From: Caldilinea sp. CFX5
GTDB taxonomy: Bacteria > Chloroflexota > Anaerolineae > Caldilineales > Caldilineaceae
Direction of reading: 5' to 3'
NCBI GenBank assembly: GCA_021405325.1
Contig: QWII01000135.1
Span: 1 to 61,068 of the forward strand
DNA: 61,068 nt
The notes under the pieces are model-generated. The model was not told the DNA's origin, did not search any database, and was given only the letters and a program-made list of their open reading frames with translations. The number at the start of each line of letters is the position of its first letter. The stretch's first letter is position 1. Positions 45,162-53,621 of this stretch are shown here, in pieces. The position numbers were made by a program, and so were the translations under genes.

Positions 45162-45917
45162 TTAGTTAATTGGCCAATGTGCACCAGCGCTAGCCCAGGG
45201 TACTACATTTCCATATGGATCCAGTGAAGGCCCTTGTCCTCTCATACCAGGTCCAGTTCCTGGAAGATGACCATGAGCATGTGGAGTAGGATTGTTCGGA
45301 TGCCCCAGTGGGTTTAGTCGTTGGTAATTTGAGTCATTGGGATATAGTGTATGTGTATCTACCCCCCCACGGCCTGCCGCTACCGTTTTACCACCGACTG
45401 GTTCGATCATTGTGTTCCCGTTAGGATCGACAATAAAGCGCCCTACTTCTTCCCCAGTTCGCTCGTCGATTGTAGGCCCAGGTAATCTGCCGCGGCTACC
45501 CCCACAATTATGAACCAACCACTGCTGTTCACCAACAAAGAAGGTATGCGCCACCGCAACGGTGAGATTATACATCGGCTGGCTGCGCTGGACAACCACC
45601 ACTGCTTGCACAATGCCGGTTGTGCCATCGGCTTGACGCACCGCGTCGCCAACGTGCAGGTCACCGGCATCGACCCACCGGCCTTGGCTTGCGCCGGTTG
45701 CCAGCCACGGGGCGCTGGCCATCACGTAGAAGGGGTGTTCCGCGGTAGTTTCGAGCGTCTCGCCGTCAATCGTCAACTCAATGAGACTGGGGTCAACATG
45801 CGAGATAACCGCCGTGACGGTGTAGTAGCCGGTTGCGCCGGTCGCTTCGTCATAGGCCAGCACCAGATCGCCGACTTGGATTTCACTGATGGGAACTTCG
45901 CCCGCAGCCGTCATCAC
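45162..45917 (-). CDS. HINT domain with polymorphic-toxin tip (resembles type 24)
   Basis: 251 codons from GTG-ATG at 45917. The HINT part (about 1-135) has ISEIQVGDLVLAYDEATGAT, TTAEHPFYV and ends WLVHNC, but lacks the N-terminal Cys block, so self-cleavage is doubtful. The tip (about 140-251) reads RFIVDPNGNTMIEPVGGKTV, then GGVDTHTLYPNDSNYQRLNP, PTPHAHGHLPGTGPGMRGQG and ends AHWPIN. I recall this as the family annotated polymorphic toxin type 24; its activity is not established to my knowledge. It is coupled to the Rhs end fragment upstream by TGATG. Confidence 0.75.
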   Translation of the reverse strand: MMTAAGEVPISEIQVGDLVLAYDEATGATGYYTVTAVISHVDPSLIELTIDGETLETTAEHPFYVMASAPWLATGASQGRWVDAGDLHVGDAVRQADGTTGIVQAVVVVQRSQPMYNLTVAVAHTFFVGEQQWLVHNCGGSRGRLPGPTIDERTGEEVGRFIVDPNGNTMIEPVGGKTVAAGRGGVDTHTLYPNDSNYQRLNPLGHPNNPTPHAHGHLPGTGPGMRGQGPSLDPYGNVVPWASAGAHWPIN

Positions 45918-46435
45918 GCCACGTCGTCGCCGTTGTCCAGCAATTTGGCGGCGTCATCGGCAAAGCGCCCTGCCTCCGGCAGTTCATCGGCATAGCGCAC
46001 CAGGTCATATACCTCATCGGCGTGCCCCAAGCCGGTGAGACCAGGCAACAACAAACCGCCCACATCCAACATGAGGGCAAAGACATTCTCGTTCAGATTG
46101 TCACAGTTGTGGAGAACGTTGTCCTGCACCAAGCGATAAACATCATAGGCCAGGAAGCCCACATCCAGCAGCGTGTCGATAAAGTGGCCGCTGGGGTCGC
46201 GGTGGTTGACCGGGTTGTTCTCGGTGTAACTATACCGGTTGAGCGACTGCGGTCGCTGTTGGAAGCCGGCAAAGCTATCCCATTGTAGGAAGCGTCCTAA
46301 CACAGGGTGGTAGAAGCGCGCCCGCAGGTAGACCAGACCGCTCATCTGGTCTTGGAATTCGCCCGTGAAGCCGCTGCGGGTTGCACCTGTGCCACTGCTC
46401 TCGCGGAGGTTGCCAAAGACAAGGCGTCACAGATG
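45914..46435 (-). pseudogene. Orphan Rhs core end
   Basis: Reads FGNLRESSGTGATRSGFTGE, FQDQMSGLVYLRARFYHPVL, GRFLQWDSFAGFQ, NRYSYTENNPVNHRDPSGHF and then a pretoxin linker (YDVYRLVQDNVLHNCDNLNE) to GDDVA-stop. The sequence breaks off at about 46435 inside the YDAFG motif after a frame slip. It has no N-terminal Rhs repeats and no plausible start. The stop TGA overlaps the HINT start in exactly the way seen at 42830. Confidence 0.85.
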
Positions 46436-46562
46436 AAGCTGGTAAAACCAGGTCACAATCAACAGCAGTTATTCAGTTACCTGGGTAAGTTTGTGGGGTA
46501 AGCGGGCAGGGCCGAATCTCCTTTTGGGCAAGGGAAGGGGTAAGGTAATTATCTCATACTGA

Positions 46563-47195
46563 CTATCCGAAGAAGGTCGTGACAATATAGTAAATAAGGC
46601 CGATGGTGAGGGCGCCAACGAAGGTGCCACCAATCACGATGAGTACCAGATTGGTCAAAATACTCATTGGGGTTGGCACTCGCCCGTAATGGCTTGGATG
46701 GAGAAAGGGGTCCCAAACCCGTTCGGTCAACCGTTCGAGCTGTCCGCGGCGGCGCAACATACGGTGATAGGGATTGGGGTCTACCGTGGGTTCTTCGCCA
46801 TGCTTCCGGCAACGAATCACTTCATATAGGTGTTTCAATTCCCAGTTGCCATCTGAGTGGTGGTAAAAGACATCCGCCGTGAGTAAGAAAAGCTGTTTTG
46901 CTTCCCGATTACGCCGGCGACCAGAACGCTGGAGACCCTTCGTTAGCAAAAGGCGTAGGTTCGTGGTATGGCCACTGCCGGAGCCTTCATAGAAGCGCTG
47001 GATGTCATAGCCCTCAATGTCGGCTAACGCAACGACCACCGTTGTTTCTGCGTCATGAATGGTGAGCGACTCCTGCGTAACATCACATCGTTGGTAATAG
47101 GGCACCATCTGTAGTGTCCGATGCACTGGGTGATAGCCCCAGTTGAACAACCAAAAGACATGGGTTGTCCCCTCAGCCTGCTTTTCTAGCGTCAT
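46563..47195 (-). CDS. Tail-anchored protein, paralog 3 of 3
   Basis: A 210-aa product. It starts MTLEKQAEGTTHVFWLFNWG and has a PYYQRCDVTQESLTIHDAET block, an LLLTKGLQRSGRRRNREAKQ basic stretch and DPNPYHRMLRRRGQLERLTE. A C-terminal hydrophobic helix (about 180-208, LTNLVLIVIGGTFVGALTIG then LIYYIV) predicts a tail-anchored membrane protein. It is about 80% identical by eye to 47950-48579. It follows the Rhs shell gene, so an immunity function for the shell's tip is plausible, but the family is unknown to me. Confidence 0.7.
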   Translation of the reverse strand: MTLEKQAEGTTHVFWLFNWGYHPVHRTLQMVPYYQRCDVTQESLTIHDAETTVVVALADIEGYDIQRFYEGSGSGHTTNLRLLLTKGLQRSGRRRNREAKQLFLLTADVFYHHSDGNWELKHLYEVIRCRKHGEEPTVDPNPYHRMLRRRGQLERLTERVWDPFLHPSHYGRVPTPMSILTNLVLIVIGGTFVGALTIGLIYYIVTTFFG

Positions 47196-47280
47196 CGTTT
47201 CGATTTACTCTTTCTCGGTTTATTAAGAGAATCCTCATCTGGCTATGGAAGGAGGGTAGAGCATTACCTCACGGGCACTA

Positions 47281-47931
47281 TCAGAAAAAGGTCGTGACAA
47301 TATAGTAAATGATTGCGATAATGGTAGCACCGAGAAAACCCCCACCGATTATAGTTAACACTAAATTTGTCAGAATGCCCCTTACCGTTGGTACAGGGCT
47401 ATAGTGGCTAGGGTGCAGAGTCGGGTCCCAAGTTTGTTCGGTCAAACGATGAGTCTGGCCATGATATTCTAGCATCCGGTGATAGGGATTTTTGTCAACC
47501 GTAGGTTCTTGACCTGATTTATAGGCATGGATCACATCATACATGGTGAGCAATTCGAGGTAGAGTCTTTGGTGCCTGAGGGCATCGGCCGGCATCAAAA
47601 AAATCTCTTGCAGCTTTTTACCAGACTTGTTGTTTTTTGCCAGCGCTTTATTGTGAAAGCCCAACTTCAAATTTGATGTACTGCCGTTGTCGTACACTCT
47701 AATTTCTTTATACTCTTGAAGGTCATTTAAGCGAATCATCAATGGTTGGTTTTCATCATAAATAGCTATTTGCTCTTTGGTAATATCGCACCGGGCATAA
47801 TGTGGCACGAGACGCAAGTGTGAACCAATTGGATGATCGCCCCAGTCAAAAAGCCAAAATACGTATGGCTCTTCTTGCCACCCTTGAGAGTTGACTTTCG
47901 CATTTGTATGGTGAAGCATCATAATCATCAC
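47281..47931 (-). CDS. Tail-anchored protein, paralog 2 of 3
   Basis: A 216-aa product, clearly related to its two neighbours but more diverged (PYVFWLFDWGDHPIGSHLRL, VPHYARCDITKEQIAIYDEN, VDKNPYHRMLEYHGQTHRLT). It has the same C-terminal helix (LTIIGGGFLGATIIAIIYYI, then VTTFF). Several Met codons cluster at the start (47931, 47928, 47922, 47919) without a strong Shine-Dalgarno. The tail of this copy, or one very like it, is the part found fused to the HINT at 42423-42833. Confidence 0.7.
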   Translation of the reverse strand: MMIMMLHHTNAKVNSQGWQEEPYVFWLFDWGDHPIGSHLRLVPHYARCDITKEQIAIYDENQPLMIRLNDLQEYKEIRVYDNGSTSNLKLGFHNKALAKNNKSGKKLQEIFLMPADALRHQRLYLELLTMYDVIHAYKSGQEPTVDKNPYHRMLEYHGQTHRLTEQTWDPTLHPSHYSPVPTVRGILTNLVLTIIGGGFLGATIIAIIYYIVTTFF

Positions 47932-47949
47932 AAGAATTCGCGGTTGCTC

Positions 47950-48579
47950 TTAAAAGAAGGCCGTGACAATATAATAGATAATGCCGATGATGATGGCACC
48001 AAGAAAGCTGATACCGATTACCCCTAATACCCTTGTTATTAAGATGCCCATCACAGTTGGCACACGACCATAATGGCTAGGATGGAGGTAGGGATCCCAA
48101 ACCCGTTCGGTTATACGTTCAATCTGGCCGCGGCGTAGTAACATGCGATGATAGGGATTCGGGTCTACTGTGGGTTCTTCGCCATTCTTCCAACAACGAA
48201 TCACTTCATACAGGTGTTTCAATTCCCAGTTGCCGTCTGAGTGATGGTAAAAAACATCAGCCGTGAGTAAGAAAAGCTGTTTTGCTTCCCGATTACGCCG
48301 GTGACCAGAACGCTGGACACCGTTTGTTAGCAAAAGGTGCAGGTTCGTGGTATGACCACTGCCCGCGCCTTCATAGAAGCGTTGCAAGTCGTAGCGCTCA
48401 ATGCCGGCCAGCGCAACGACCACCGTTACGTCTCCGTCATGAATGGTGATAGACTCTTTCGTAACATCACAACGTTGGTAGTGGGGCACCAATTGCAGTG
48501 TCCGATGCACTCGGTGATACCCCCAGTTGAATAGCCAAAAGATATAGGTTGTACCCTCGGCCGTTTTTTCTAGCGCCAT
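47950..48579 (-). CDS. Tail-anchored protein, paralog 1 of 3
   Basis: A 209-aa product starting MALEKTAEGTTYIFWLFNWG, first of three tandem paralogs downstream of the Rhs shell. Same layout: soluble part with PHYQRCDVTKESITIHDGDV and a basic SGHRRNREAKQLFLLTADVF block, then a C-terminal membrane helix (IGISFLGAIIIGIIYYIVTA). The Rhs-proximal copy is the natural candidate cognate immunity gene for the shell tip; the others may be kept for other tips. It is separated from the Rhs stop by a perfect hairpin. Confidence 0.7.
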   Translation of the reverse strand: MALEKTAEGTTYIFWLFNWGYHRVHRTLQLVPHYQRCDVTKESITIHDGDVTVVVALAGIERYDLQRFYEGAGSGHTTNLHLLLTNGVQRSGHRRNREAKQLFLLTADVFYHHSDGNWELKHLYEVIRCWKNGEEPTVDPNPYHRMLLRRGQIERITERVWDPYLHPSHYGRVPTVMGILITRVLGVIGISFLGAIIIGIIYYIVTAFF

Positions 48580-48641
48580 CGTTTCTATTTGCCCTTTCTT
48601 GGCTCATTAACCGTTGAGTACCTGCTCGATGCCTTGAATTA

Positions 48642-48684
48642 CGCATGGGCAGGGAAGCAACTACCTTGCTTCCCTGCCCATGCG
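48642..48684. repeat. Perfect 19-bp hairpin between Rhs shell and its downstream genes
   Basis: CGCATGGGCAGGGAAGCAA pairs with 48666-48684 around CTACC. No T-tract follows, as with the hairpin at 45102-45153, which is also between a toxin and the next gene. Confidence 0.8.
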
Positions 48685-48694
48685 TTTGAAATGT

Positions 48695-51586
48695 CTAGCT
48701 TGTCAAATAGTCGATCAGATCTTTTGCAGGGCCTTCAAAGTACTTCCAATACTGAGTCATAATGCCGTCCCAGAGATCTCCTGTTGGATCGGTCCACCCA
48801 CCCCTTGCAGCAAATCTTCCAGCCCGCCCCATAAGTTCGCCAAAAGTTTCGCCACCAAGATTGAAGAGCAAGTTCGTCAACATCATCTCTCCGGTGACTG
48901 GCTCCAAACCGAAAAAGGTATTATAGTCGCCATATGTATCAAGACCGGCGCCAATTGCACCTTTAACAGGAACAGCAATCACAGGATACGCTTTGAGCAA
49001 TTCTCCAAAGACGCCAGTAAGTAGACCGGAAAAAGCGCCAACTGCACCATTCCATCCATGTCTTCGCCATGAAAAATCCTGTCCGTTTCTGACATTTGAC
49101 CAGTGATCACTTAACAAATTGCCTGCCATTGATGCACCAATTGTTGCTGCACCTGGCGTAGCAATCATTGCTCCAGCGGCAGCACCCAAAAGACCAGCCG
49201 CCATCAAATCACCCCAGTCATTGAAGTTGACACAGGTTGGCACCCAGCCATCCCAGGCAATATCAATGCCTAAATCGATCCCATCTTGACTTTGCTCATT
49301 GATCAGATAGAGTGCTGAACCCAGGCCGAAGCCGATGCCTGCACCAATTAACCAATTCGCAATATGCCCAGATGGGTCGGTCATATTGACCGGGTTGTTT
49401 TCGGTGTAACTATACCGATTGAGCGACTGCGGTCGATGCTGAAAACCAGCAAAGCTATCCCGTTGCAGGAATCTGCCCAACACCGGGTGATAGTGCCGCG
49501 CTCGCAGGTAGACCAACCCCGTAGCCGTGTCCTGCAACTCGCCGGTATACCCTAATCGGCTGCTGCTTGTGCCACCGCTCCCTCCTATTGTACCAAAGGC
49601 ATCATAACTGCGATAGAGGACAATTGCCCCATTGTTGTCGGTCAATTGACGCAAACTGCCCAAACCGTCGAGTAACGGGTACTCGACGCCGCCGCCAACG
49701 GTCATCTGGGCGGCAAAGCCTTCCGGCCCGTAGGCATAGAGCCGTTCCGCGCCATCGCTGCGCACTTCGCCCAGAATGGTGGGCAAGGCGCCCCGTTCAT
49801 CCAGCACAAACTCGGTGGTGACACCGTTGCTGCTCTCTTGAATAAGGTTGCCCCAGCCGTCATAGGCGTAATCAATGGTCACGCTACCGCTGATGACTTT
49901 GGTTAGGCGGTTGGCGGCGTCATACTCGTAGCTCTTGACGCCATCGCTCAAGAGGTTGCCGTTGGTGTCGTAGACGAAGCCGGCGTTAGTGATGCGGTCG
50001 CTAGCGTCGTGGCTGTAGGTGGTTGTGCCGTCGCCCGTGCGGTTACCGACTGCATCCATGCTGTAGTCGATGGTTGCCGCCGGTGGGCCGCCAGGAATGG
50101 CCGGGTAGGTCACGGTGTCCAGGCGGTTGAGGGCGTCGTAGACATAGTCGGTCAGACCGTCGTTGTCGGTCATCCAGTCGCGGTTGCCGTTGTTGTCCAG
50201 CCCATAGACGATGTTGTTGAGCGTCGTCGCCCCGCCCTGTACATGGTGCAGACCGGTGAGGCGGCCGGCGGTGTCATAGCTGTAGGTTGTCGCCACCGTG
50301 TTGGGGCGGCTGATGCCGGCCAATTGCCCGCTGCTGCGGTAACTGTAACTCGTCGCTGCGCCGCCCCACGGGGTCAGGCTGGTCAGGCGACCGGCGTTGT
50401 CATAGCCATAGCCCACGCTGCCCCGGCCCCAGTAGTCGATGCTGGTCACCTGGTTGGTAGCGCTGTAGCCATAGTCCATGATGCGTCCGTTGCGGGTGCG
50501 GGTGTCGAGCCGGTTGAGGACATCATAGCTATAGCTGGCGCCCCCCAGCCCGTCGCTCACGCTGGTGACATTGCCGGCGGCGTCATAGCCATAGCCCACA
50601 TCAGCCATGCCGGCGGGGTAGTCGATGGCGGTCAGCAACTGGTCAGGGTCATAGGCAAAGGTGGTGACTCGCCCGGCGAAGTCGGTGTAAGTGTCCAGCG
50701 CGCCGTCGGGACGGAAGGCCCACTTTTCGACGCGGCCTTCCTGACGGAGTTCTTCCGTGCGCCCCAGCCCATCGACTAGATACTCGACAAAGTGACCCAA
50801 GGGGTCGGTCTGGCGGGTCAGGCGGCCCAGGTTGTCATAGTCGAAGACCCAGGTGTGGGCCAGCGCATCGGTGGTCGTGGCGCGCAGGCCCAGGCTGTTA
50901 TAGCCATAGTTGGTCACATGGCCCTTGGGGTCGCGCACCTGTTGCAGGTTCCAGGTGTCGCTGCTGCCCGGTTGGGTGTAGCTGTAGACCGTGGTCAGGT
51001 TCAAGCCGTTGGGGTCAACCCGCATGGTGGTGCGGCGGCCGGCGGCGTCGTAGGTATAACGGGTAGTCACGGCCTGCGCCGGGTTATTGGAACCAATCAC
51101 CTGCCCTTCCAGCCGGTCGAGCTTGTCATAACTGTAGGTAAGGCGATTACCCAGCGGGTCCTGCTCCCATTCCAGCCGACCAAAGGCGTCATAGGAGAGG
51201 GTGTGCGCCTGGTTACGCCCATCGGTCACCACCCGCACCCGGCCATTGACATCATAGGTGTAGGTAATGGTCTGGTTGAGCGCCGGCGCCGTCCCTACGG
51301 CTACCGTCCCGGCAATCACATTCTTCAGCCGCCCTTGGGGATCATAGACATAGTCGGTGACGCTGCCGCGCGGGTCGGTCACCAGGTCGGGTTGGCCGTC
51401 GTTGGTGTAGAGCAATGGCTGAATCTTGCTGCCAATTGCGAGTTCACCGGCAGGTGTCCACTGCCCGTCGGTTTGCAAGAAGGGATGCTCTGGCGTGGTA
51501 GTAAGGTCTTCCCTGCTGATAGTCAGGTAGACCAGCACTTCATGCACATCAGTGTAGGCGTCGGCTTCACCGACGCGGCTCGTCAT
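48695..51586 (-). CDS. Rhs/YD-repeat shell protein with C-terminal tip, N-terminus missing
   Basis: 963 codons. Residues about 1-55 are a HINT fragment (LTTTPEHPFLQTDGQWTPAG) fused to YD repeats. About 25 YD-type repeats (TYTYDVNGRVRVVTDGRNQA, YGYDNAGRLTSLTPWGG) follow to about residue 690. The Rhs core end is GLVYLRARHYHPVLGRFLQR then NRYSYTENNPVNMTDPSG. The tip (about 755-963) is Gly/Ala-rich with weakly hydrophobic stretches (IGAGIGFGLGSALYLINEQS) and ends WDGIMTQYWKYFEGPAKDLI. No signal peptide, VgrG/PAAR domain or N-terminal plug is present. HINT before the shell is the wrong order, so the 5' end is probably recombined. Confidence 0.8.
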   Translation of the reverse strand: MTSRVGEADAYTDVHEVLVYLTISREDLTTTPEHPFLQTDGQWTPAGELAIGSKIQPLLYTNDGQPDLVTDPRGSVTDYVYDPQGRLKNVIAGTVAVGTAPALNQTITYTYDVNGRVRVVTDGRNQAHTLSYDAFGRLEWEQDPLGNRLTYSYDKLDRLEGQVIGSNNPAQAVTTRYTYDAAGRRTTMRVDPNGLNLTTVYSYTQPGSSDTWNLQQVRDPKGHVTNYGYNSLGLRATTTDALAHTWVFDYDNLGRLTRQTDPLGHFVEYLVDGLGRTEELRQEGRVEKWAFRPDGALDTYTDFAGRVTTFAYDPDQLLTAIDYPAGMADVGYGYDAAGNVTSVSDGLGGASYSYDVLNRLDTRTRNGRIMDYGYSATNQVTSIDYWGRGSVGYGYDNAGRLTSLTPWGGAATSYSYRSSGQLAGISRPNTVATTYSYDTAGRLTGLHHVQGGATTLNNIVYGLDNNGNRDWMTDNDGLTDYVYDALNRLDTVTYPAIPGGPPAATIDYSMDAVGNRTGDGTTTYSHDASDRITNAGFVYDTNGNLLSDGVKSYEYDAANRLTKVISGSVTIDYAYDGWGNLIQESSNGVTTEFVLDERGALPTILGEVRSDGAERLYAYGPEGFAAQMTVGGGVEYPLLDGLGSLRQLTDNNGAIVLYRSYDAFGTIGGSGGTSSSRLGYTGELQDTATGLVYLRARHYHPVLGRFLQRDSFAGFQHRPQSLNRYSYTENNPVNMTDPSGHIANWLIGAGIGFGLGSALYLINEQSQDGIDLGIDIAWDGWVPTCVNFNDWGDLMAAGLLGAAAGAMIATPGAATIGASMAGNLLSDHWSNVRNGQDFSWRRHGWNGAVGAFSGLLTGVFGELLKAYPVIAVPVKGAIGAGLDTYGDYNTFFGLEPVTGEMMLTNLLFNLGGETFGELMGRAGRFAARGGWTDPTGDLWDGIMTQYWKYFEGPAKDLIDYLTS

Positions 51587-51653
51587 GCCACTTTAACAGC
51601 GGTAGCTGCCAAAGCTATCGTGCATGGATGTGACAATTAGACGTAAAACAGAA

Positions 51654-51704
51654 CAAGCAGAGAAACCACCGTAAGGAATTACATAACGGTGGTTTCTCTG
51701 CTTG
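51654..51704 (-). terminator. Terminator of the DUF3990 cassette
   Basis: CAAGCAGAGAAACCACCGT pairs with ACGGTGGTTTCTCTGCTTG; on the minus strand it is followed by TTCTGTTTTACG. It lies 19 bp after the stop of the immunity gene at 51723, and the Rhs shell fragment begins right behind it. Confidence 0.8.
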
Positions 51705-51722
51705 TTGTAGAAGTTTACTTAT

Positions 51723-52052
51723 CTAGGTGCCAGCATCCCTCAATGTGAGCGACCACTCATGGTAATCCGCCGGTGGTGGCCAAAGTGTTGGATCCTGATA
51801 CCACAAAGGATTTTGTTGAGTATGTAGCATCATCATTGCCCAATAGTAGGGTTCCTCATGGAAAATCAAGAAGAGTTGTGTGTCATTTTTTACCTCAAAC
51901 AGATTATTCCTTTCGACTATTTGGTTCGCTTCCATTTCTGACAAACCGCCATAACGAACTAGACACTGACTGATTTCTTGCTTGTACCTTTCTAACTCTT
52001 TGGCATCTTCAGGGCTGAGCATATATTCATCTTGGTTCATCATTTCCCTCAT
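51723..52052 (-). CDS. Putative immunity protein for the DUF3990 toxin
   Basis: A 109-aa acidic protein (MREMMNQDEYMLSPEDAKEL, RYKQEISQCLVRYGGLSEME, FLIFHEEPYYWAMMMLHTQQ). Its ATG overlaps the toxin stop (ATGA), so translation is coupled. The middle helix pair has some likeness to small proteins that accompany DUF3990 genes, but I cannot name a family with confidence. A second ATG 12 bp downstream is possible. Confidence 0.75.
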   Translation of the reverse strand: MREMMNQDEYMLSPEDAKELERYKQEISQCLVRYGGLSEMEANQIVERNNLFEVKNDTQLFLIFHEEPYYWAMMMLHTQQNPLWYQDPTLWPPPADYHEWSLTLRDAGT

Positions 52053-53482
52053 GGCAGCAAAGAAGCTTGAAATAATGCTACTGCATTTGGTGTATAGATG
52101 GCCAACTGGTGCCCTTTTGATTTTGGTAGAATACCGCGGCTAAAATCTACCATAGGCAGGCTTCCTTTGCGTAGCATTGGCCCCTCAACATAGTCATATG
52201 TATGCCGCAATGTACCATTTCGACCTGCGATTACGAATCGCGCCCATTCTTCATCTGCACTGGTAAATATCTTCCCACTTAGTGCAGCCAACTTAGATTC
52301 CTCCACCGAAAATTCCAGCATAGATGGAAAACTCTTTTGATTATCGGCTAGAATTGTCATCCACTCTACAGCCTGGACGAAATCCGTTGTTACGTAAAAT
52401 CCCTTACCACCAACAGGATCAAAATCCAAGTTTCCTCGCCCATAGGATAAATCGATTCCTTCTCTGATTTTCCCTGCGTTCAACGAGGTTGTCCCGTGAT
52501 AGAAGACACGACACGCATTATGCACCACCCACTGGCCATCACCCACGGCGTAGGTATGTGCATCGGCAACGGTCATATTGTACATGACCTGCGACGTGGC
52601 GGCGAATTCCACGGCTTCCACGAGACCATTTTCACCGGCGGCATTGCGCACTTTGTCGCCAACCTGCAACGCACCCGCCGCCACCCAATCGCCATCCACT
52701 GTCAGGAAGGGGTGTTCCGGTGTGGTGTCAATGGTCTCGCCATTGACGACTAGTTGCACGGTGACAGGGTCTTCATGGCCCCACACGGCGGTGACGGTGT
52801 AGTAACCGGTGGCGTCTGTCACCTCATCCCACGCCAGCACTTGATCCCCGACATCAATCTCCCTGATGGGAATCGCACCCTCGTCTGTCGCAACAGGGGT
52901 GTCTTCGTCGAAACTACACGCCTTGCCAATGAACTGGGCCAGTTCATCGCCATTGTCAATCAGGGATTCGATAGCATCGACGCCGTGACGAATGTTGGAG
53001 CCTGTGACACCGGGGATGGGAATGACGCCCAGAATATTGGTCAACCGCTCCCAGCCGGCCAGGTATTGTTTGGTGATGGGGTCATAGCCGGTAACGCCGC
53101 TGTAGAGGTCATAGAGATCGCCCCAGATGGGGACGTTGCTCACGCCAACGCTGAGGAGGATCAGCCCCGGATCGACCGGTCTGGGCTGTTCGGGGTAGGC
53201 GAAGAAGGCGTCATACAGCTTATCGGCCGTCCATTCGACGTAGTTGGCCCCGCGTGACCCCAACTTCTGCATCAGCGCTTTCATCTCGCGACACTCTTCA
53301 CTCAGTGCACATTGCAAAATGCCGACCAGTCCACCGCGCATGGCGTACATCATGCCCAGCAGCGCCAAATCCGCCGCCAGCGGCTCCACCGAATAGCCCG
53401 ATGGATCAACCCAAGTGGTGGGGTTGTTGGCCACATAGGCATAGCGGTTATAGCCTTGCGTACCCGGCGCATTGGGCTGCAC
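52049..53482 (-). CDS. Orphan Rhs end + HINT + DUF3990 ADP-ribosyltransferase-like toxin
   Basis: 477 codons counted from GTG 53482, but the frame is open to about 53535 and reads ARDLHPSLGRFLSADPVQPN, the Rhs core end, so the protein is 5'-truncated. Order: Rhs end (NRYAYVANNPTTWVDPSGYS), pretoxin linker (about 40-190), complete HINT (about 192-330: ACSFDEDTPVATDEGAIPIR with Cys1, DTTPEHPFL, WVVHN), tip (about 332-477). The tip starts RVFYHGTTSLNAGKIREGID and has DFDPVGGKGFYVTTDFVQAV, the DUF3990 pattern related to ADP-ribosyltransferases. The HINT here is intact, unlike in the other cassettes. Confidence 0.88.
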   Translation of the reverse strand: MQPNAPGTQGYNRYAYVANNPTTWVDPSGYSVEPLAADLALLGMMYAMRGGLVGILQCALSEECREMKALMQKLGSRGANYVEWTADKLYDAFFAYPEQPRPVDPGLILLSVGVSNVPIWGDLYDLYSGVTGYDPITKQYLAGWERLTNILGVIPIPGVTGSNIRHGVDAIESLIDNGDELAQFIGKACSFDEDTPVATDEGAIPIREIDVGDQVLAWDEVTDATGYYTVTAVWGHEDPVTVQLVVNGETIDTTPEHPFLTVDGDWVAAGALQVGDKVRNAAGENGLVEAVEFAATSQVMYNMTVADAHTYAVGDGQWVVHNACRVFYHGTTSLNAGKIREGIDLSYGRGNLDFDPVGGKGFYVTTDFVQAVEWMTILADNQKSFPSMLEFSVEESKLAALSGKIFTSADEEWARFVIAGRNGTLRHTYDYVEGPMLRKGSLPMVDFSRGILPKSKGHQLAIYTPNAVALFQASLLP

Positions 53483-53539
53483 CGGGTCAGCGCTCAGGAA
53501 GCGGCCCAGTGATGGATGCAGATCGCGCGCACAGAGTAA

Positions 53540-53580
53540 AAATGAAACAGGGCTTTGATAATGGTGTCAAAGCCCTGTTC
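53540..53580 (-). terminator. Terminator after the DUF4291 gene
   Basis: GAACAGGGCTTTGACA...TATCAAAGCCCTGTTT, then CATTTTTAC on the minus strand. It closes the upstream cassette; the next cassette's Rhs fragment begins at its base. Confidence 0.85.
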
Positions 53581-53621
53581 TTCTGCTTTTCTGCACTCGG
53601 CACGCTGGTCAATCCGTAATT

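Noticed and set aside
50009..51640. Two plus-strand frames of 256 and 282 codons opposite the Rhs shell
   Set aside because: They mirror the YD repeats (repetitive AGQ/VVG patterns) and disappear where the repeats end.
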